From Sphingomonas sp. Leaf339 (GTDB lineage Bacteria > Pseudomonadota > Alphaproteobacteria > Sphingomonadales > Sphingomonadaceae): a DNA stretch of 64,000 nucleotides. Location of the stretch: NCBI RefSeq assembly GCF_001426195.1, contig NZ_LMRS01000045.1, positions 211,142 to 275,141 of the forward strand. Direction: 5' to 3'. The first letter of the stretch is position 1, and the number at the start of each line of letters is the position of its first letter. Of the stretch, positions 8,332 to 17,176 are shown in pieces. The notes under the pieces are model-generated. The model was not told the origin of the DNA. It made no database searches and saw only the letters and a program-made list of their open reading frames with translations. A program made the translations under genes and the position numbers.

Positions 8332-9227
8332 CGGTCGCGCTCCACCACATACCGCGCCACGGCGCGCAACAGATCGGCCTCCGCCCCATAGGCATGCAGG
8401 TGGCTGACGGCCTGATCGACCAGCATCGCGCACTGTGCCCGTGCCCGGTCGACGCCCATCAGCGTCAGGAAGGTCTCCTTGCCCGCTTCCTCGTCCTTGC
8501 GCAGCTTCTTGCCGGCCAGCGCCTCGTCACCCTCGGCATCGAGCAGGTCGTCGGCGATCTGGAACGCCAGCCCCAGATCATGGGCATAGCCGCGCAGGCC
8601 CGTGCGCCCCTCCGCCGGCAAGCGGCCCAGGATCGCGCCCGCCTCCACCGCCGCGCAGATCAGCGCACCGGTCTTCATCTGCTGCAACCGGGTGACGGTG
8701 TTCAGGTCGAAGCGCGTCTGTTCGGCCGCCAGATCCATCATCTGCCCGCCCGCCATCCCCGACGGTCCCGCCGCGCGGGCCAGATCGAGCACCAGTTCGG
8801 CGCGCACGAACGGATCGGCATGCGTCGCCGGATCGGCCAGCACCTCGAACGCCAGCGCGTGCAGGCAATCGCCCGCCAGGATCGCCGTCGCCTCGCCGAA
8901 CGCCTTGTGCGCGGTCGGCTTGCCGCGACGCAGGTCGTCGTCGTCCATCGCCGGCAGGTCGTCATGGATCAGCGAATAAACGTGGATCGCCTCGATCGCC
9001 GTCCCCACCAGCGCCGCACAGTCGCGATCGACCCCGAACAGGTCGGCGGTGGCCATCGTCAGGAGCGGCCGCAACCGCTTGCCGCCGCCGATCGCGGCGT
9101 GGCGCATGCAGCGGTACAGGTCGGCGCGGGGATCGTCCGGCACCGCCAGCAACTGGTCGAACCGGCGGTCGATATCGGCGGCCACGACGGCAATCGCATC
9201 GGGCAGCGAGGCGGGTAATGCGGTCAC
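8328..9227 (-). CDS. ispA: Polyprenyl (farnesyl/geranylgeranyl) diphosphate synthase
   Basis: Class I trans-prenyltransferase making FPP (or GGPP) from IPP and allylic diphosphates for quinone, carotenoid and undecaprenyl synthesis. The 299-residue protein shows GGGKRLRPLL, the first aspartate-rich motif DDLPAMDDDDLRRGKPT, and the second motif as QIADDLLDAEGD. The GTG start at 9227 lies four bases after the xseB stop; the longer frame upstream is simply xseB read in another phase. Product chain length cannot be decided from sequence alone. Gene order xseB-ispA is common in bacteria. Confidence 0.92.
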   Translation of the reverse strand: MTALPASLPDAIAVVAADIDRRFDQLLAVPDDPRADLYRCMRHAAIGGGKRLRPLLTMATADLFGVDRDCAALVGTAIEAIHVYSLIHDDLPAMDDDDLRRGKPTAHKAFGEATAILAGDCLHALAFEVLADPATHADPFVRAELVLDLARAAGPSGMAGGQMMDLAAEQTRFDLNTVTRLQQMKTGALICAAVEAGAILGRLPAEGRTGLRGYAHDLGLAFQIADDLLDAEGDEALAGKKLRKDEEAGKETFLTLMGVDRARAQCAMLVDQAVSHLHAYGAEADLLRAVARYVVERDR

Positions 9228-9231
9228 GCGA

Positions 9232-9483
9232 TCAGGCCGCGGCAAAGGGGCGCGTGCCCTGTGGCTTGCCCTCGGCATCCAGCCGGATCGCTTCGATCCG
9301 CGCCTGCGCCGCATCCAGCCGATCGGCACAGCGCGCGCGCAGCCGGTCGCCGCGCTCGTACAGCCGGATCGACTCGTCGAGCGTCGCATCGCCGCTTTCC
9401 AGCCGGCCGACGATCCGTTCCAGTTCCTTCAGGGCGTCTTCGAACGACAGATCGTCGGTCGCAATCTCGGGGGGCGTCTCCAT
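9232..9483 (-). CDS. xseB: Exodeoxyribonuclease VII small subunit
   Basis: Small helical subunit of exonuclease VII, which degrades single-stranded DNA; it partners with XseA, not in this window. The 83 residues include the family core [20 protein letters not shown] and [17 protein letters not shown]. It precedes ispA by four bases and is presumably the first gene of an xseB-ispA-coaD operon. The ATG at 9483 is the only good start. Confidence 0.93.
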   Translation of the reverse strand: METPPEIATDDLSFEDALKELERIVGRLESGDATLDESIRLYERGDRLRARCADRLDAAQARIEAIRLDAEGKPQGTRPFAAA

Positions 9484-9640
9484 CCCCCCGCTATGCGACA
9501 GGGGCGATGGGGTGGCAAGGATCGGCGGTTGCCCACCGGAGCGGAAAGTTAGGCTAAAGTTAGGCCTAAACCGTCCCTATTTTTCGCTTGGAGCCTGACG
9601 ATCGAAAGAGCGGGACGAGGATGTCCAGCCAGCAGTATAT

Positions 9641-9688
9641 CGATGCCGGGGACTGTAGGACAGACATGCCCCCCCCGCCCCGGCATCG
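9641..9688. repeat. 11-bp perfect inverted repeat downstream of purA
   Basis: The arms at 9641-9651 and 9678-9688 (CGATGCCGGGG and its complement) are perfect and separated by 26 bases including a run of eight C. The repeat begins just past the purA stop codon, so it may end purA transcription, but no T run follows on the minus strand. A factor-dependent or mRNA-stabilising role is equally possible. Confidence 0.5.
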
Positions 9689-9693
9689 CGGCT

Positions 9694-10983
9694 TCAATCC
9701 GCGAACGGATCGCGGACCAGGATCGTGTCAGCGCGCTGCGGACTGGTTGACACCAGCGCCACCGGGCAACGGATCAGTTCCTCGATGCGGCGGATATACT
9801 TGATCGCCTGTGCGGGCAGATCGGCCCAGCTGCGCGCGCCGGCGGTGGTGCCCTGCCACCCCTCCATCGTCTCGTACACCGGCTCTACCGCCGCCTGATC
9901 CGCCGAATGCGACGGGAAGTAATCGAGTGTCTCGCCGCGCAGGCGATAGCCGGTGCAGATCTTCACTTCGTCCATCCCGTCGAGCACGTCGATCTTGGTC
10001 AGCGCGATGCCGGTGATGCCACCGACCGCCGCCGACTGACGCACCAGCACCGCGTCGAACCAGCCGCAGCGGCGCTTGCGGCCGGTGACGGTGCCGAATT
10101 CATGGCCACGGACACCCAGCTGCTCGCCGGTCGCATCCTCCAACTCGGTCGGGAACGGACCGGAGCCGACGCGGGTCGTGTACGCCTTAGCGATACCCAG
10201 CACGAAGCCGACGCCCGATGGCCCGAGGCCGGAACCACCCGCCGCCGCGCCCGCGATCGTGTTCGACGAGGTGACGAAGGGATAGGTGCCGTGATCGACA
10301 TCGAGCAGCACGCCCTGTGCACCCTCGAACAGGATGCGCTTACCGGCTGCCCGCGCCTCGTTCAGGTCGCGCCACACCGGCTTGGCGAAGGGCAGGACGA
10401 AACCGGCGATCTCACGCAGTTCTGCCAGCAACCGCTCGCGATCGATCGGCGGTTCGCCGAAGCCGGCGCGAAGCGCGTCGTGATGTGCGGTCAGCCGGTC
10501 GAGCTGCGGCCCCAGATCGTCCAGATGCGCCAGATCGCACACCCGGATCGCACGACGGCCGACCTTGTCCTCATAAGCCGGGCCGATGCCGCGCCGCGTG
10601 GTGCCGATCTTGCCGGCGCCCGACGCATCTTCGCGCAAGCCATCCAGATCGCGGTGGAACGGTAGGATCAGCGCGCAGTTGTCGGCGATGCGAAGCGTAT
10701 CCGGCGTGGCATGGACGCCCTGTTCGCCGAGCCGGGCGATCTCCGCCTTCAGCGCCCATGGATCGAGCACGACGCCGTTGCCGATCACCGACGGCGTACC
10801 GCGCACGATGCCCGATGGCAGCAACGACAATTTGTAGACATTCTCGCCGACCACCAGCGTGTGGCCGGCATTGTGCCCGCCCTGGAACCGGACGACCATG
10901 TCGGCACGCTCGGCGAGCCAGTCGACGATCTTGCCCTTGCCCTCGTCGCCCCATTGCGCGCCGATGACTGCTACATTTGCCAT
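9694..10983 (-). CDS. purA: Adenylosuccinate synthetase
   Basis: Joins IMP and aspartate using GTP, the first committed step to AMP. The 429-residue protein begins [18 protein letters not shown], the exact family opening with the GTP-binding/catalytic Asp, followed by [13 protein letters not shown] with the catalytic His, and later [12 protein letters not shown] and the GTP-specificity segment TKIDVLDG. The ATG at 10983 is chosen because the motif starts there; an open frame extends 38 codons upstream without family similarity. It lies downstream of hisZ, with a short secreted-protein gene between. Confidence 0.96.
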   Translation of the reverse strand: MANVAVIGAQWGDEGKGKIVDWLAERADMVVRFQGGHNAGHTLVVGENVYKLSLLPSGIVRGTPSVIGNGVVLDPWALKAEIARLGEQGVHATPDTLRIADNCALILPFHRDLDGLREDASGAGKIGTTRRGIGPAYEDKVGRRAIRVCDLAHLDDLGPQLDRLTAHHDALRAGFGEPPIDRERLLAELREIAGFVLPFAKPVWRDLNEARAAGKRILFEGAQGVLLDVDHGTYPFVTSSNTIAGAAAGGSGLGPSGVGFVLGIAKAYTTRVGSGPFPTELEDATGEQLGVRGHEFGTVTGRKRRCGWFDAVLVRQSAAVGGITGIALTKIDVLDGMDEVKICTGYRLRGETLDYFPSHSADQAAVEPVYETMEGWQGTTAGARSWADLPAQAIKYIRRIEELIRCPVALVSTSPQRADTILVRDPFAD

Positions 10984-11136
10984 GAATGCGATTCCCCGCC
11001 TGCCGATACGGACCCACGCGCCCTTCGACAGGACTCGGCGCGTGGGCGGTTCAGGAATGTCGGAGGCGCGGGTAGCGGGCGGGCAGGCACAGGTCAACCG
11101 GGGCGCGGGGCGACGACCCGTCGCCCGGCGCCCCGA

Positions 11137-11592
11137 TCAACGAACGTTGATGTCGATCACGATCCGGCGAATACGCCCCTCGGACGTCGCATTTTGCAGC
11201 ACGACCTTGTCCCGACCATGAAAGTCGGCGGCGGCAGTGTAGAATGCCTGCACGCCGTCCACCTTTTGCCTGTCACAGGCCACACGGGGATTGGGGAACG
11301 CGAAGTTGGGAAAGACCTTGTCATAGGAAATATCGACCTGGCCGTGTCGCGCCCCGGTCAGGACCTGCGTCGTCATCGTTCCGGCCGATGAACAATCGGG
11401 ATTGGTCATCGTCGCAAACCACAGCCGCACCTTTTCACCAGGCACCGCTGCCTTGGCGATATCGAGCGTGTCATATCCCTTCATTTGGCCACGATCGACG
11501 CGGTGAACCACATAGGTTTGGGCGGCAACGCTGCCAGCACACATCGCTGCAGCCGCGGCGACACCGACAAGTATAACCGATGATCTTGGCAT
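11137..11592 (-). CDS. Hypothetical secreted protein
   Basis: A 151-residue protein of no family I recognise. It starts with a clear signal peptide (ILVGVAAAAAMCAGSVAAQ) and is therefore periplasmic or surface-located. The mature part is beta-rich, with two cysteines (DCSSAG and VACDRQ) that could form a disulfide, and ends in IVIDINVR. It lies between hisZ and purA in the same direction with gaps of over 100 bp on each side, so it may have its own promoter. The region upstream (11593-11695) shows no further gene. Confidence 0.6.
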   Translation of the reverse strand: MPRSSVILVGVAAAAAMCAGSVAAQTYVVHRVDRGQMKGYDTLDIAKAAVPGEKVRLWFATMTNPDCSSAGTMTTQVLTGARHGQVDISYDKVFPNFAFPNPRVACDRQKVDGVQAFYTAAADFHGRDKVVLQNATSEGRIRRIVIDINVR

Positions 11593-11695
11593 GATGCTAC
11601 GTCCGACAGAACTTGATGCTGCCGGAAATCTATTGATCCCGTAAAATCTTGTAAATGATCGAAAGCTTCATGATGGCTTTGTCACGCCCGCGACA

Positions 11696-12802
11696 TCATG
11701 AATCCCGGATCACACCGTCGACATAACGATGCGTGCATAGCTGTGCCTGCGGCGTATCGCCCGGTTCCAGCCCGGCGACCGTGACCCAGCCGGCGGCGCG
11801 CATCGCCGCGCCTTCGGACGCCGGCGTACCGTGCGGCAGGAACAGCCGCCGGCGCGCCGGTGCGGCGCCGATACCGCCGAGCATGTCGGCATAGAGCGAG
11901 AAACCGGTCGCCGGCTCCTCGGTGCCATCGGGATGGACGATGACGTATGTGCCGCCCCGCCCCAGTTCGCGCGCCGCGCCGGCCGCGAACAGCGAGAAAC
12001 CCAGCCACGACTGATATTCGAAACCATGCCGCTCGGTCGGGTCCAGCGTCATCGCCGCCGTATTGCCCAGCGCCGCCGCGATCGTCGCCAGCCCGTCCAG
12101 CCGGCTCGCCAGCACGCCATCCGTATCGAACGCGCGCAACCGTGCCATCGCGCTGTCGAACGGCCCCGCGGCCTCGACGAGCGGCAGATAGGCCGGCGCG
12201 ATCGCCGCGACGCCGCCGGCATCCTTGGCATCCAGCCGCTCACGTAACGCGCCGATCGCCTCGGCGGCCACCGGCAACGGCCCCGCCGCCAGCGTGTCGA
12301 CCAGATCGGGTAGCGTGAAATCGATCGATACATCGGCGATACCCGCCGCCGCCAGCCCCTCGACCGCGACGCCCACGACCTCACACGCAGCGGCGATCGA
12401 ATCGAGCCCGATCAATTCCGCGCCGACCTGCCGCCGCTCACGCGCGGGGGCCAGTTGCGATGCGCGCAGCTTCAGCACCGATCCGGCATAGGACAGGCGC
12501 ACCGGGCGCGGGTGATGCCCCATCCGCGTCGCCGCGATCCGCGCGACCTGCGCCGTCATGTCCGGGCGGATCGCCAGCGTCGCCTGCCCGACCGGATCGA
12601 CGAACCGAACCGCGTCGGTCAGCCCGCCCGCTTTTAATCGCACCGCCAGTTCGTCGGCGAATTCGGCCAGCGGCGGATCGACGCGCTCGTACCCATGCAA
12701 CCGTGCCGCCTCCAGCACGCGCGCCTCCACCGCCGCGGCGGCATCGGCCACCGGCGGCAGGCGGTCGTGGAATCCTTCGGGGAGCAAACCGGGCATCGTC
12801 AT
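11696..12802 (-). CDS. hisZ: ATP phosphoribosyltransferase regulatory subunit
   Basis: Class II aminoacyl-tRNA-synthetase-like protein that forms a complex with short-form HisG in the first step of histidine synthesis. The 368-residue frame opens with GLLPEGFHDRLPP and contains GYERVDPPLAEF, the motif-2-like FVDPVGQATLAIRPDMTAQ, and ERRQVGAELIGL, all typical of HisZ. It lacks an anticodon-binding domain. HisRS would have diagnostic histidine-binding motifs that are not clearly present here, and HisZ lying upstream of purA is usual in this group. No hisG is in the window. Confidence 0.85.
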   Translation of the reverse strand: MTMPGLLPEGFHDRLPPVADAAAAVEARVLEAARLHGYERVDPPLAEFADELAVRLKAGGLTDAVRFVDPVGQATLAIRPDMTAQVARIAATRMGHHPRPVRLSYAGSVLKLRASQLAPARERRQVGAELIGLDSIAAACEVVGVAVEGLAAAGIADVSIDFTLPDLVDTLAAGPLPVAAEAIGALRERLDAKDAGGVAAIAPAYLPLVEAAGPFDSAMARLRAFDTDGVLASRLDGLATIAAALGNTAAMTLDPTERHGFEYQSWLGFSLFAAGAARELGRGGTYVIVHPDGTEEPATGFSLYADMLGGIGAAPARRRLFLPHGTPASEGAAMRAAGWVTVAGLEPGDTPQAQLCTHRYVDGVIRDS

Positions 12803-12856
12803 GCGCGCGCTGTTAGCGGCTAATCGCGGCCGCGGCGATGCCCTTCCGCCGTCCCG

Positions 12857-13849
12857 TCATCCGCCGGGTGTACTGGGTGCCGGTTGAGCAGGCAAAGGCG
12901 CCGCCAACGGTCCCAGCGCAGGGGCGCCGCCACGGGGTTTGAGGATGATCGGTCCCTTGGGTGGATCGGACAGCGGGCCGCCATTGCCCGTGCCCCGGCC
13001 ATGCAGCGCGTCGATCTCTGCCTGCCGTCGTTGCAGGTAGAAATCGCGCGAATTGGCATAGGGATCACCCTTGCCGTCATGCAGCGCGTGCAACGTCTCG
13101 TCGAATTCGGCGCGGTGGTCCAGCGCGCCCAACACGCCGGCGGGGATCGCGAATTTCGGATCGGTGACGCCCTGCCCCAGCGTGACCGGCAGCACGATCC
13201 GGTCGACCGCACCGCCGAACAGATCGCGCACCGTCGTCGGCCCGACGATCGGCAGGAACATGAACGGCCCGTTCGGCACGCCATAGAAACCCAGCGTGTT
13301 GGCGAACCCGTTGCTGCGGCGGGGCAGCTTGAACGGCTTTTTCCTGGCGACATCGAACAGACCGATCGCGCCGATGGTCGTGTTGATCGCAAAGCGCCCC
13401 ACCGTTTCGGCCGCCTTGCCGATCTTGTGCTGCAGGACGAAGTTCACGAACACCACCGGTTCGCGCAGATTGTAGAGGAAATTGTGGATGCCGCTGCGCA
13501 CCGGGCCGGGGACGTTCTTTTTATAGGCCATCGCGGCTGGCCCCATCACCGCATTGTCGATCTTCTGCGTGACCGCGAACGACTCGGCGTTGACGTCGGC
13601 GAAAGGATCGGGCGCCTCCCACCGCGCCCGCGCCGTGACTACGATATCGTTGTGGATGGCATCGATGGGGCCGTCGGTCTTGGTGGGTGGTGCCGCCGGG
13701 GTCGGCGGTGCGATGGGGGGAACGGCCTGGGATGCTTGCGCGGCCGGCGCCTCTACCGGCGCGGCCACGACGGGATCGACCGGCACGACTTCCTGCGCCG
13801 CCGGGTTGGCGGCCAACAACAACGCGGTCGTCCATGCCAGCACGCTCAA
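12857..13849 (-). CDS. MlaA/VacJ-family outer-membrane lipid-asymmetry protein
   Basis: Member of the MlaA (VacJ) family, which removes misplaced phospholipids from the outer leaflet of the outer membrane. About 330 residues. After a signal sequence and a Pro/Ala-rich linker (about 20-60), residues 75-280 show the family core: NRF-like region, FLYNLREPVVFVNFVLQ, GRFAINTTIGAIGLFDVA, GFYGVPNGPFMFLPIVGPTTVRD. Unlike E. coli MlaA, no cysteine lipobox is visible at the N terminus, so it may be soluble in the periplasm. The start is a TTG at 13849 with GGAGG five bases upstream. The partner mlaB-F genes are not in the window. Confidence 0.85.
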   Translation of the reverse strand: MSVLAWTTALLLAANPAAQEVVPVDPVVAAPVEAPAAQASQAVPPIAPPTPAAPPTKTDGPIDAIHNDIVVTARARWEAPDPFADVNAESFAVTQKIDNAVMGPAAMAYKKNVPGPVRSGIHNFLYNLREPVVFVNFVLQHKIGKAAETVGRFAINTTIGAIGLFDVARKKPFKLPRRSNGFANTLGFYGVPNGPFMFLPIVGPTTVRDLFGGAVDRIVLPVTLGQGVTDPKFAIPAGVLGALDHRAEFDETLHALHDGKGDPYANSRDFYLQRRQAEIDALHGRGTGNGGPLSDPPKGPIILKPRGGAPALGPLAAPLPAQPAPSTPGG

Positions 13850-13923
13850 TCGTCCTCCATCCGGTATCGCCTTACGCCCATGCCTTTAACAAAGGCCAAG
13901 GACACGTGCTTATTCCGTCAGGA

Positions 13924-14208
13924 TCAGATTATTCCGGTGCGCGCCAGCGTGAACAGCACCACCGGCCACAGGACCGAGTTGACGATGTCCTGCGTGGTAT
14001 CGGCGATGCGCCATGATCCCACCCGCAGCCGGTCGAACACCTCGTTGACCAGTTCCGCGACGATCACGACGACGAGCGGCCACACCGCGCCGACATTGCC
14101 CGCCACGGCAACGCCCACGACCCATATCAGCATACCGATATGGACGTGGAGCGTCGCGTGATCGAGCCCGGTGGTGTTGGCCAGCCAGAGCTTCAGGCGG
14201 TTATGCAT
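13924..14208 (-). CDS. Small membrane protein of unknown function
   Basis: A 94-residue protein with three probable membrane helices: about 24-41 (MLIWVVGVAVAGNVGAV), about 43-60 (WPLVVVIVAELVNEV) and about 77-92 (SVLWPVVLFTLARTG). No catalytic motif is visible. It follows serA by only eight bases on the same strand, so it is probably read from the serC-serA transcript. I do not recognise the family; no function is proposed. Confidence 0.65.
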   Translation of the reverse strand: MHNRLKLWLANTTGLDHATLHVHIGMLIWVVGVAVAGNVGAVWPLVVVIVAELVNEVFDRLRVGSWRIADTTQDIVNSVLWPVVLFTLARTGII

Positions 14209-14216
14209 AGGCTCGC

Positions 14217-15794
14217 TCAGAACGAGAGGCCCATCGCGACTTTCACGCCCGGCAGCGCCTTTACCTTGGCCAGCAGATCCGCGGTCACCGGCTCGTCGAC
14301 CGACAGCAACAGCACCGCCTCGCCACCGGCCTGACGACGACCCAGGTGGAAGGTGCCGATGTTGACGCCCGCCTCGCCCAGCGCCGTACCCAGACGACCG
14401 ATGAAGCCGGGTGCGTCCTCGTTGACGACGTACAGCATCGGGCCGTCCAGATCGGCCTCGACCTTGATGCCGAACAGCTCGACGATCCGCGGCGCGGCAT
14501 CGCCGAACAACGTGCCGGCGACCGACCGCTCGCCGGCTTCGGTCTTCACCGATACGCGCAGCAGCGTGTGGTATTCGCCCTCACGCTCGGTGCGCACTTC
14601 GCGCACCTCGATGCCGCGTTCGCGCGCCAGCACCGGTGCGTTGACCATGTTCGCGGTGTCGGTCTGCGTGCGCAGGAAGCCGGCCAGCACCGCCTGCACC
14701 AGCGGCTTCTGATTCAGTTCGGCGGCGGCACCCTCGGCATGGATCGAGATGCGGCCGATCGACCCGGTGGTCAGCTGCCCGACGAGCGAGCCGAGCTTTT
14801 CCGCCAGCGCCATGTACGGCTTCAGCTTCGGTGCTTCCTCGGCCGACAGGCTGGGCATGTTCAGTGCGTTGGTGACGCCGCCCGACACCAGGAAATCGGC
14901 CATCTGTTCGGCCACCTGGATCGCCACGTTCACCTGCGCCTCGGTCGTGGAGGCGCCCAGATGCGGGGTCGAGACGAAATTCGGCGTGCCGAACAGCGGC
15001 GAATCCTTGGCCGGCTCGGTCTGGAACACGTCCAATGCCGCGCCGCCGACCTGGCCCGAATCAAGCGCCGCCTTCAACGCCGCCTCATCGATCAGGCCGC
15101 CCCGCGCGCAGTTGATGATGCGCACGCCCTTCTTGGTCTTGGCGATGTTCTCCGCCGACAGGATGTTGCGCGTCGAATCGGTCAGCGGCGTGTGCAGCGT
15201 GATGAAGTCGGCGCGCGCCAACAGCTCGTCCAGCGTCACCTTCTCGACGCCCATCTCCACCGCACGCTCGGGCGTCAGGAACGGATCGAACGCGACGACC
15301 TTCATCTTCAGTCCGCGCGCGCGATCGGCGACGATGCCGCCGATATTGCCCGCGCCGATCAGGCCCAGCGTCTTGGCGGTCAGTTCGACCCCCATGAAGC
15401 GGTTCTTCTCCCACTTGCCGGCCTGCGTCGAGGCATCCGCCTCGGGCAACTGGCGAGCGAGCGCGAACATCAACGCGATGGCGTGCTCGGCGGTCGTGAT
15501 CGAATTGCCGAAGGGCGTGTTCATCACCACCACGCCCTTGGCGCTGGCGGCGGGGATATCGACGTTATCGACGCCGATGCCGGCGCGGCCGACGACCTTC
15601 AGGTTCGTCGCGTGCGTCAGGATCTCGGCCGTCACCTTGGTCGAGGAGCGGATGGCGAGGCCGTCATAGTCGCCGATGATCGCGATCAGCTCGGCCGGCG
15701 TCTTGCCGGTGATCTCGTCCACCTCGACACCGCGCTCGCGAAAGATCTGCGCGGCCTTGGGGTCCATCTTGTCGGAAATCAGTACCTTGGGCAT
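14217..15794 (-). CDS. serA: D-3-phosphoglycerate dehydrogenase
   Basis: First enzyme of serine synthesis, oxidising 3-phosphoglycerate with NAD. The 525-residue length matches the long SerA form with catalytic, intervening (ASB) and ACT domains. Visible are the opening MPKVLISDKMDPKAA, the NAD-binding GLIGAGNIGGIVADRARGL, the catalytic-arginine segment INCARGGLIDE and the histidine segment VSTPHLGASTTEAQ. The C-terminal ACT domain ends GVKVAMGLSF and may bind serine. The ATG at 15794 is chosen from the family opening. It lies behind serC, separated by a 120-bp gap containing a paired palindrome. Confidence 0.96.
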   Translation of the reverse strand: MPKVLISDKMDPKAAQIFRERGVEVDEITGKTPAELIAIIGDYDGLAIRSSTKVTAEILTHATNLKVVGRAGIGVDNVDIPAASAKGVVVMNTPFGNSITTAEHAIALMFALARQLPEADASTQAGKWEKNRFMGVELTAKTLGLIGAGNIGGIVADRARGLKMKVVAFDPFLTPERAVEMGVEKVTLDELLARADFITLHTPLTDSTRNILSAENIAKTKKGVRIINCARGGLIDEAALKAALDSGQVGGAALDVFQTEPAKDSPLFGTPNFVSTPHLGASTTEAQVNVAIQVAEQMADFLVSGGVTNALNMPSLSAEEAPKLKPYMALAEKLGSLVGQLTTGSIGRISIHAEGAAAELNQKPLVQAVLAGFLRTQTDTANMVNAPVLARERGIEVREVRTEREGEYHTLLRVSVKTEAGERSVAGTLFGDAAPRIVELFGIKVEADLDGPMLYVVNEDAPGFIGRLGTALGEAGVNIGTFHLGRRQAGGEAVLLLSVDEPVTADLLAKVKALPGVKVAMGLSF

Positions 15795-15816
15795 TGTCGT
15801 GTCCTTCAATGCGGCC

Positions 15817-15910
15817 GTCATCCCCGCGAAGGCGGGGATCCATAGTCGCTGACGTGGCGACTCCTGCGACGACCTTTGAGTGTATGGATTCCCGCCTTCG
15901 CGGGAATGAC
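15817..15910. repeat. Paired REP-like palindrome between serC and serA
   Basis: Two copies of a 26-base element face each other: 15818-15843 and 15885-15910 are inverted copies with two mismatches. Each contains its own small palindrome (CCCGCGAAGGCGGG in one, CCCGCCTTCGCGGG in the other). This organisation is that of a paired REP/BIME-type element. Located inside the serC-serA transcript, it could modulate the relative level of serA mRNA. Confidence 0.8.
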
Positions 15911-15915
15911 GATGA

Positions 15916-17070
15916 TTATGCGGACCGCGCCGTCGCGTAGGCCCAGTCGAGCCAGGGCCCGAGCGCCACGATATCCGCGGTATCGACGGTCGCGCCGCAC
16001 CAGATGCGCAGGCCAGCCGGCGCATCGCGATATCCGGCGACGTCGTATGCCGCGCCTTCGGCCTCCAGCAGCGACGCCATCTTCTTGATGAGCGCCTCGT
16101 CCGCGCCCTCGACCGTCAGGCACACGCTGGTCTTCGACCGCGTCGCCGGATCGACCGCCAGATGGCCCAGCCAGTCGCGTTCATCGACGATCCGGTCCAG
16201 CGCGGCGGCATTGGCGTCGGAGCGTGCGATCAGTCCGCCTTCACCCAGACCCTTGCCCCATTCCAGCGCGAAGATCGCGTCCTCGACCACCAGCATCGAC
16301 GGGGTGTTGATCGTCTCGCCCTTGAACACGCCCTCGGTCAGCTTGCCCTTGGATACCAGACGAAACACCTTCGGCAGCGGCCAGGCGGGGGTGTAGCTTT
16401 CGAGCCGCTCGACCGCGCGAGGGCCGAGGATCAGCACGCCATGCGCGCCCTCGCCGCCCAGCACCTTCTGCCATGAGAAGGTCGCGACATCGATCTTCGC
16501 CCAGTCGATGTCATAGGCGAACACGCCCGACGTCGCGTCGGCGAAGGAAAGCCCTTCGCGGTCGGCCGGAATGAAATCGGCATTTGGCACGCGCACGCCG
16601 CTGGTGGTGCCGTTCCACGTGAAGAGAACGTCGGTCGACCAGTCGATCGCCGCCAGATCAGGCAACTGCCCGTAATCGGCGCGCACCACGACGGGATCGA
16701 TCTTCAACTGCTTGACGGCATCCGTCACCCAGCCCTCGCCGAAGCTCTCCCATGCCAGCGCCGTCACGCCGCGCGCGCCCAGCATCGTCCACATCGCCAT
16801 TTCATAGGCGCCGGTGTCCGATCCCGGCACGATGCCGATGCGGTGCGTATCGGGGAGCCTCAGAACCTCGCGCATCAGGTCGATGCAATATTGCAGGCGC
16901 TGTTTGCCGATCTTCGAGCGATGCGACCGACCAAGGCTGGCGGTGGCCAGCGCGGCGGCATCCCAGCCCGGAGGCTTGGCGCAGGGGCCGGAGCTGAAAA
17001 AGGGTCGAGCCGGCTTGGTAGCGGGCTTGGTCGCACCCCGAACGTCAGGGGCGGTGGCAGTATCCGTCAA
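15916..17070 (-). CDS. serC: Phosphoserine aminotransferase
   Basis: PLP enzyme converting 3-phosphohydroxypyruvate to phosphoserine, second step of serine synthesis. 384 residues of the alphaproteobacterial SerC type: [15 protein letters not shown] at the N terminus, [16 protein letters not shown], and the PLP lysine in [14 protein letters not shown]. The start is a TTG at 17070, favoured by a strong GAGGAGA about six bases upstream; the frame upstream has no family similarity. It is the first gene of the serC-serA operon. Confidence 0.94.
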   Translation of the reverse strand: MTDTATAPDVRGATKPATKPARPFFSSGPCAKPPGWDAAALATASLGRSHRSKIGKQRLQYCIDLMREVLRLPDTHRIGIVPGSDTGAYEMAMWTMLGARGVTALAWESFGEGWVTDAVKQLKIDPVVVRADYGQLPDLAAIDWSTDVLFTWNGTTSGVRVPNADFIPADREGLSFADATSGVFAYDIDWAKIDVATFSWQKVLGGEGAHGVLILGPRAVERLESYTPAWPLPKVFRLVSKGKLTEGVFKGETINTPSMLVVEDAIFALEWGKGLGEGGLIARSDANAAALDRIVDERDWLGHLAVDPATRSKTSVCLTVEGADEALIKKMASLLEAEGAAYDVAGYRDAPAGLRIWCGATVDTADIVALGPWLDWAYATARSA

Positions 17071-17071
17071 T

Positions 17072-17150
17072 GTATCTCTCCTCACAGAGAGCGCGCGCGG
17101 CGTTGGGACCGCGTGGCCCGTCGACGGCCCTAGCGGCTTGCGCCCGCCTG
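17072..17150 (-). promoter_or_regulatory. Candidate serC leader with hairpin over the ribosome-binding site
   Basis: On the minus strand just before serC, bases 17091-17076 form a hairpin (CTCTC and GAGAG arms, six-base loop) whose right arm is part of the GAGGAGA ribosome-binding site. A palindromic GGCC-rich segment lies 20-40 bases further upstream. A conserved serC leader RNA is known from alphaproteobacteria, but I could not confirm that this sequence matches that model, so this is a candidate only. Confidence 0.4.
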
Positions 17151-17176
17151 TCAATGCGCGGCGCCGGCCCCGATCC

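Noticed and set aside
11696..12802. Histidyl-tRNA synthetase
   Set aside because: It lacks the anticodon-binding domain and typical HisRS histidine-binding motifs; length and context fit HisZ.
14346..15845. A 499-codon plus-strand open frame antisense to serA
   Set aside because: Composition (Arg/His/Asp-rich) and lack of family features mark it as a shadow of serA, whose motifs are unambiguous.
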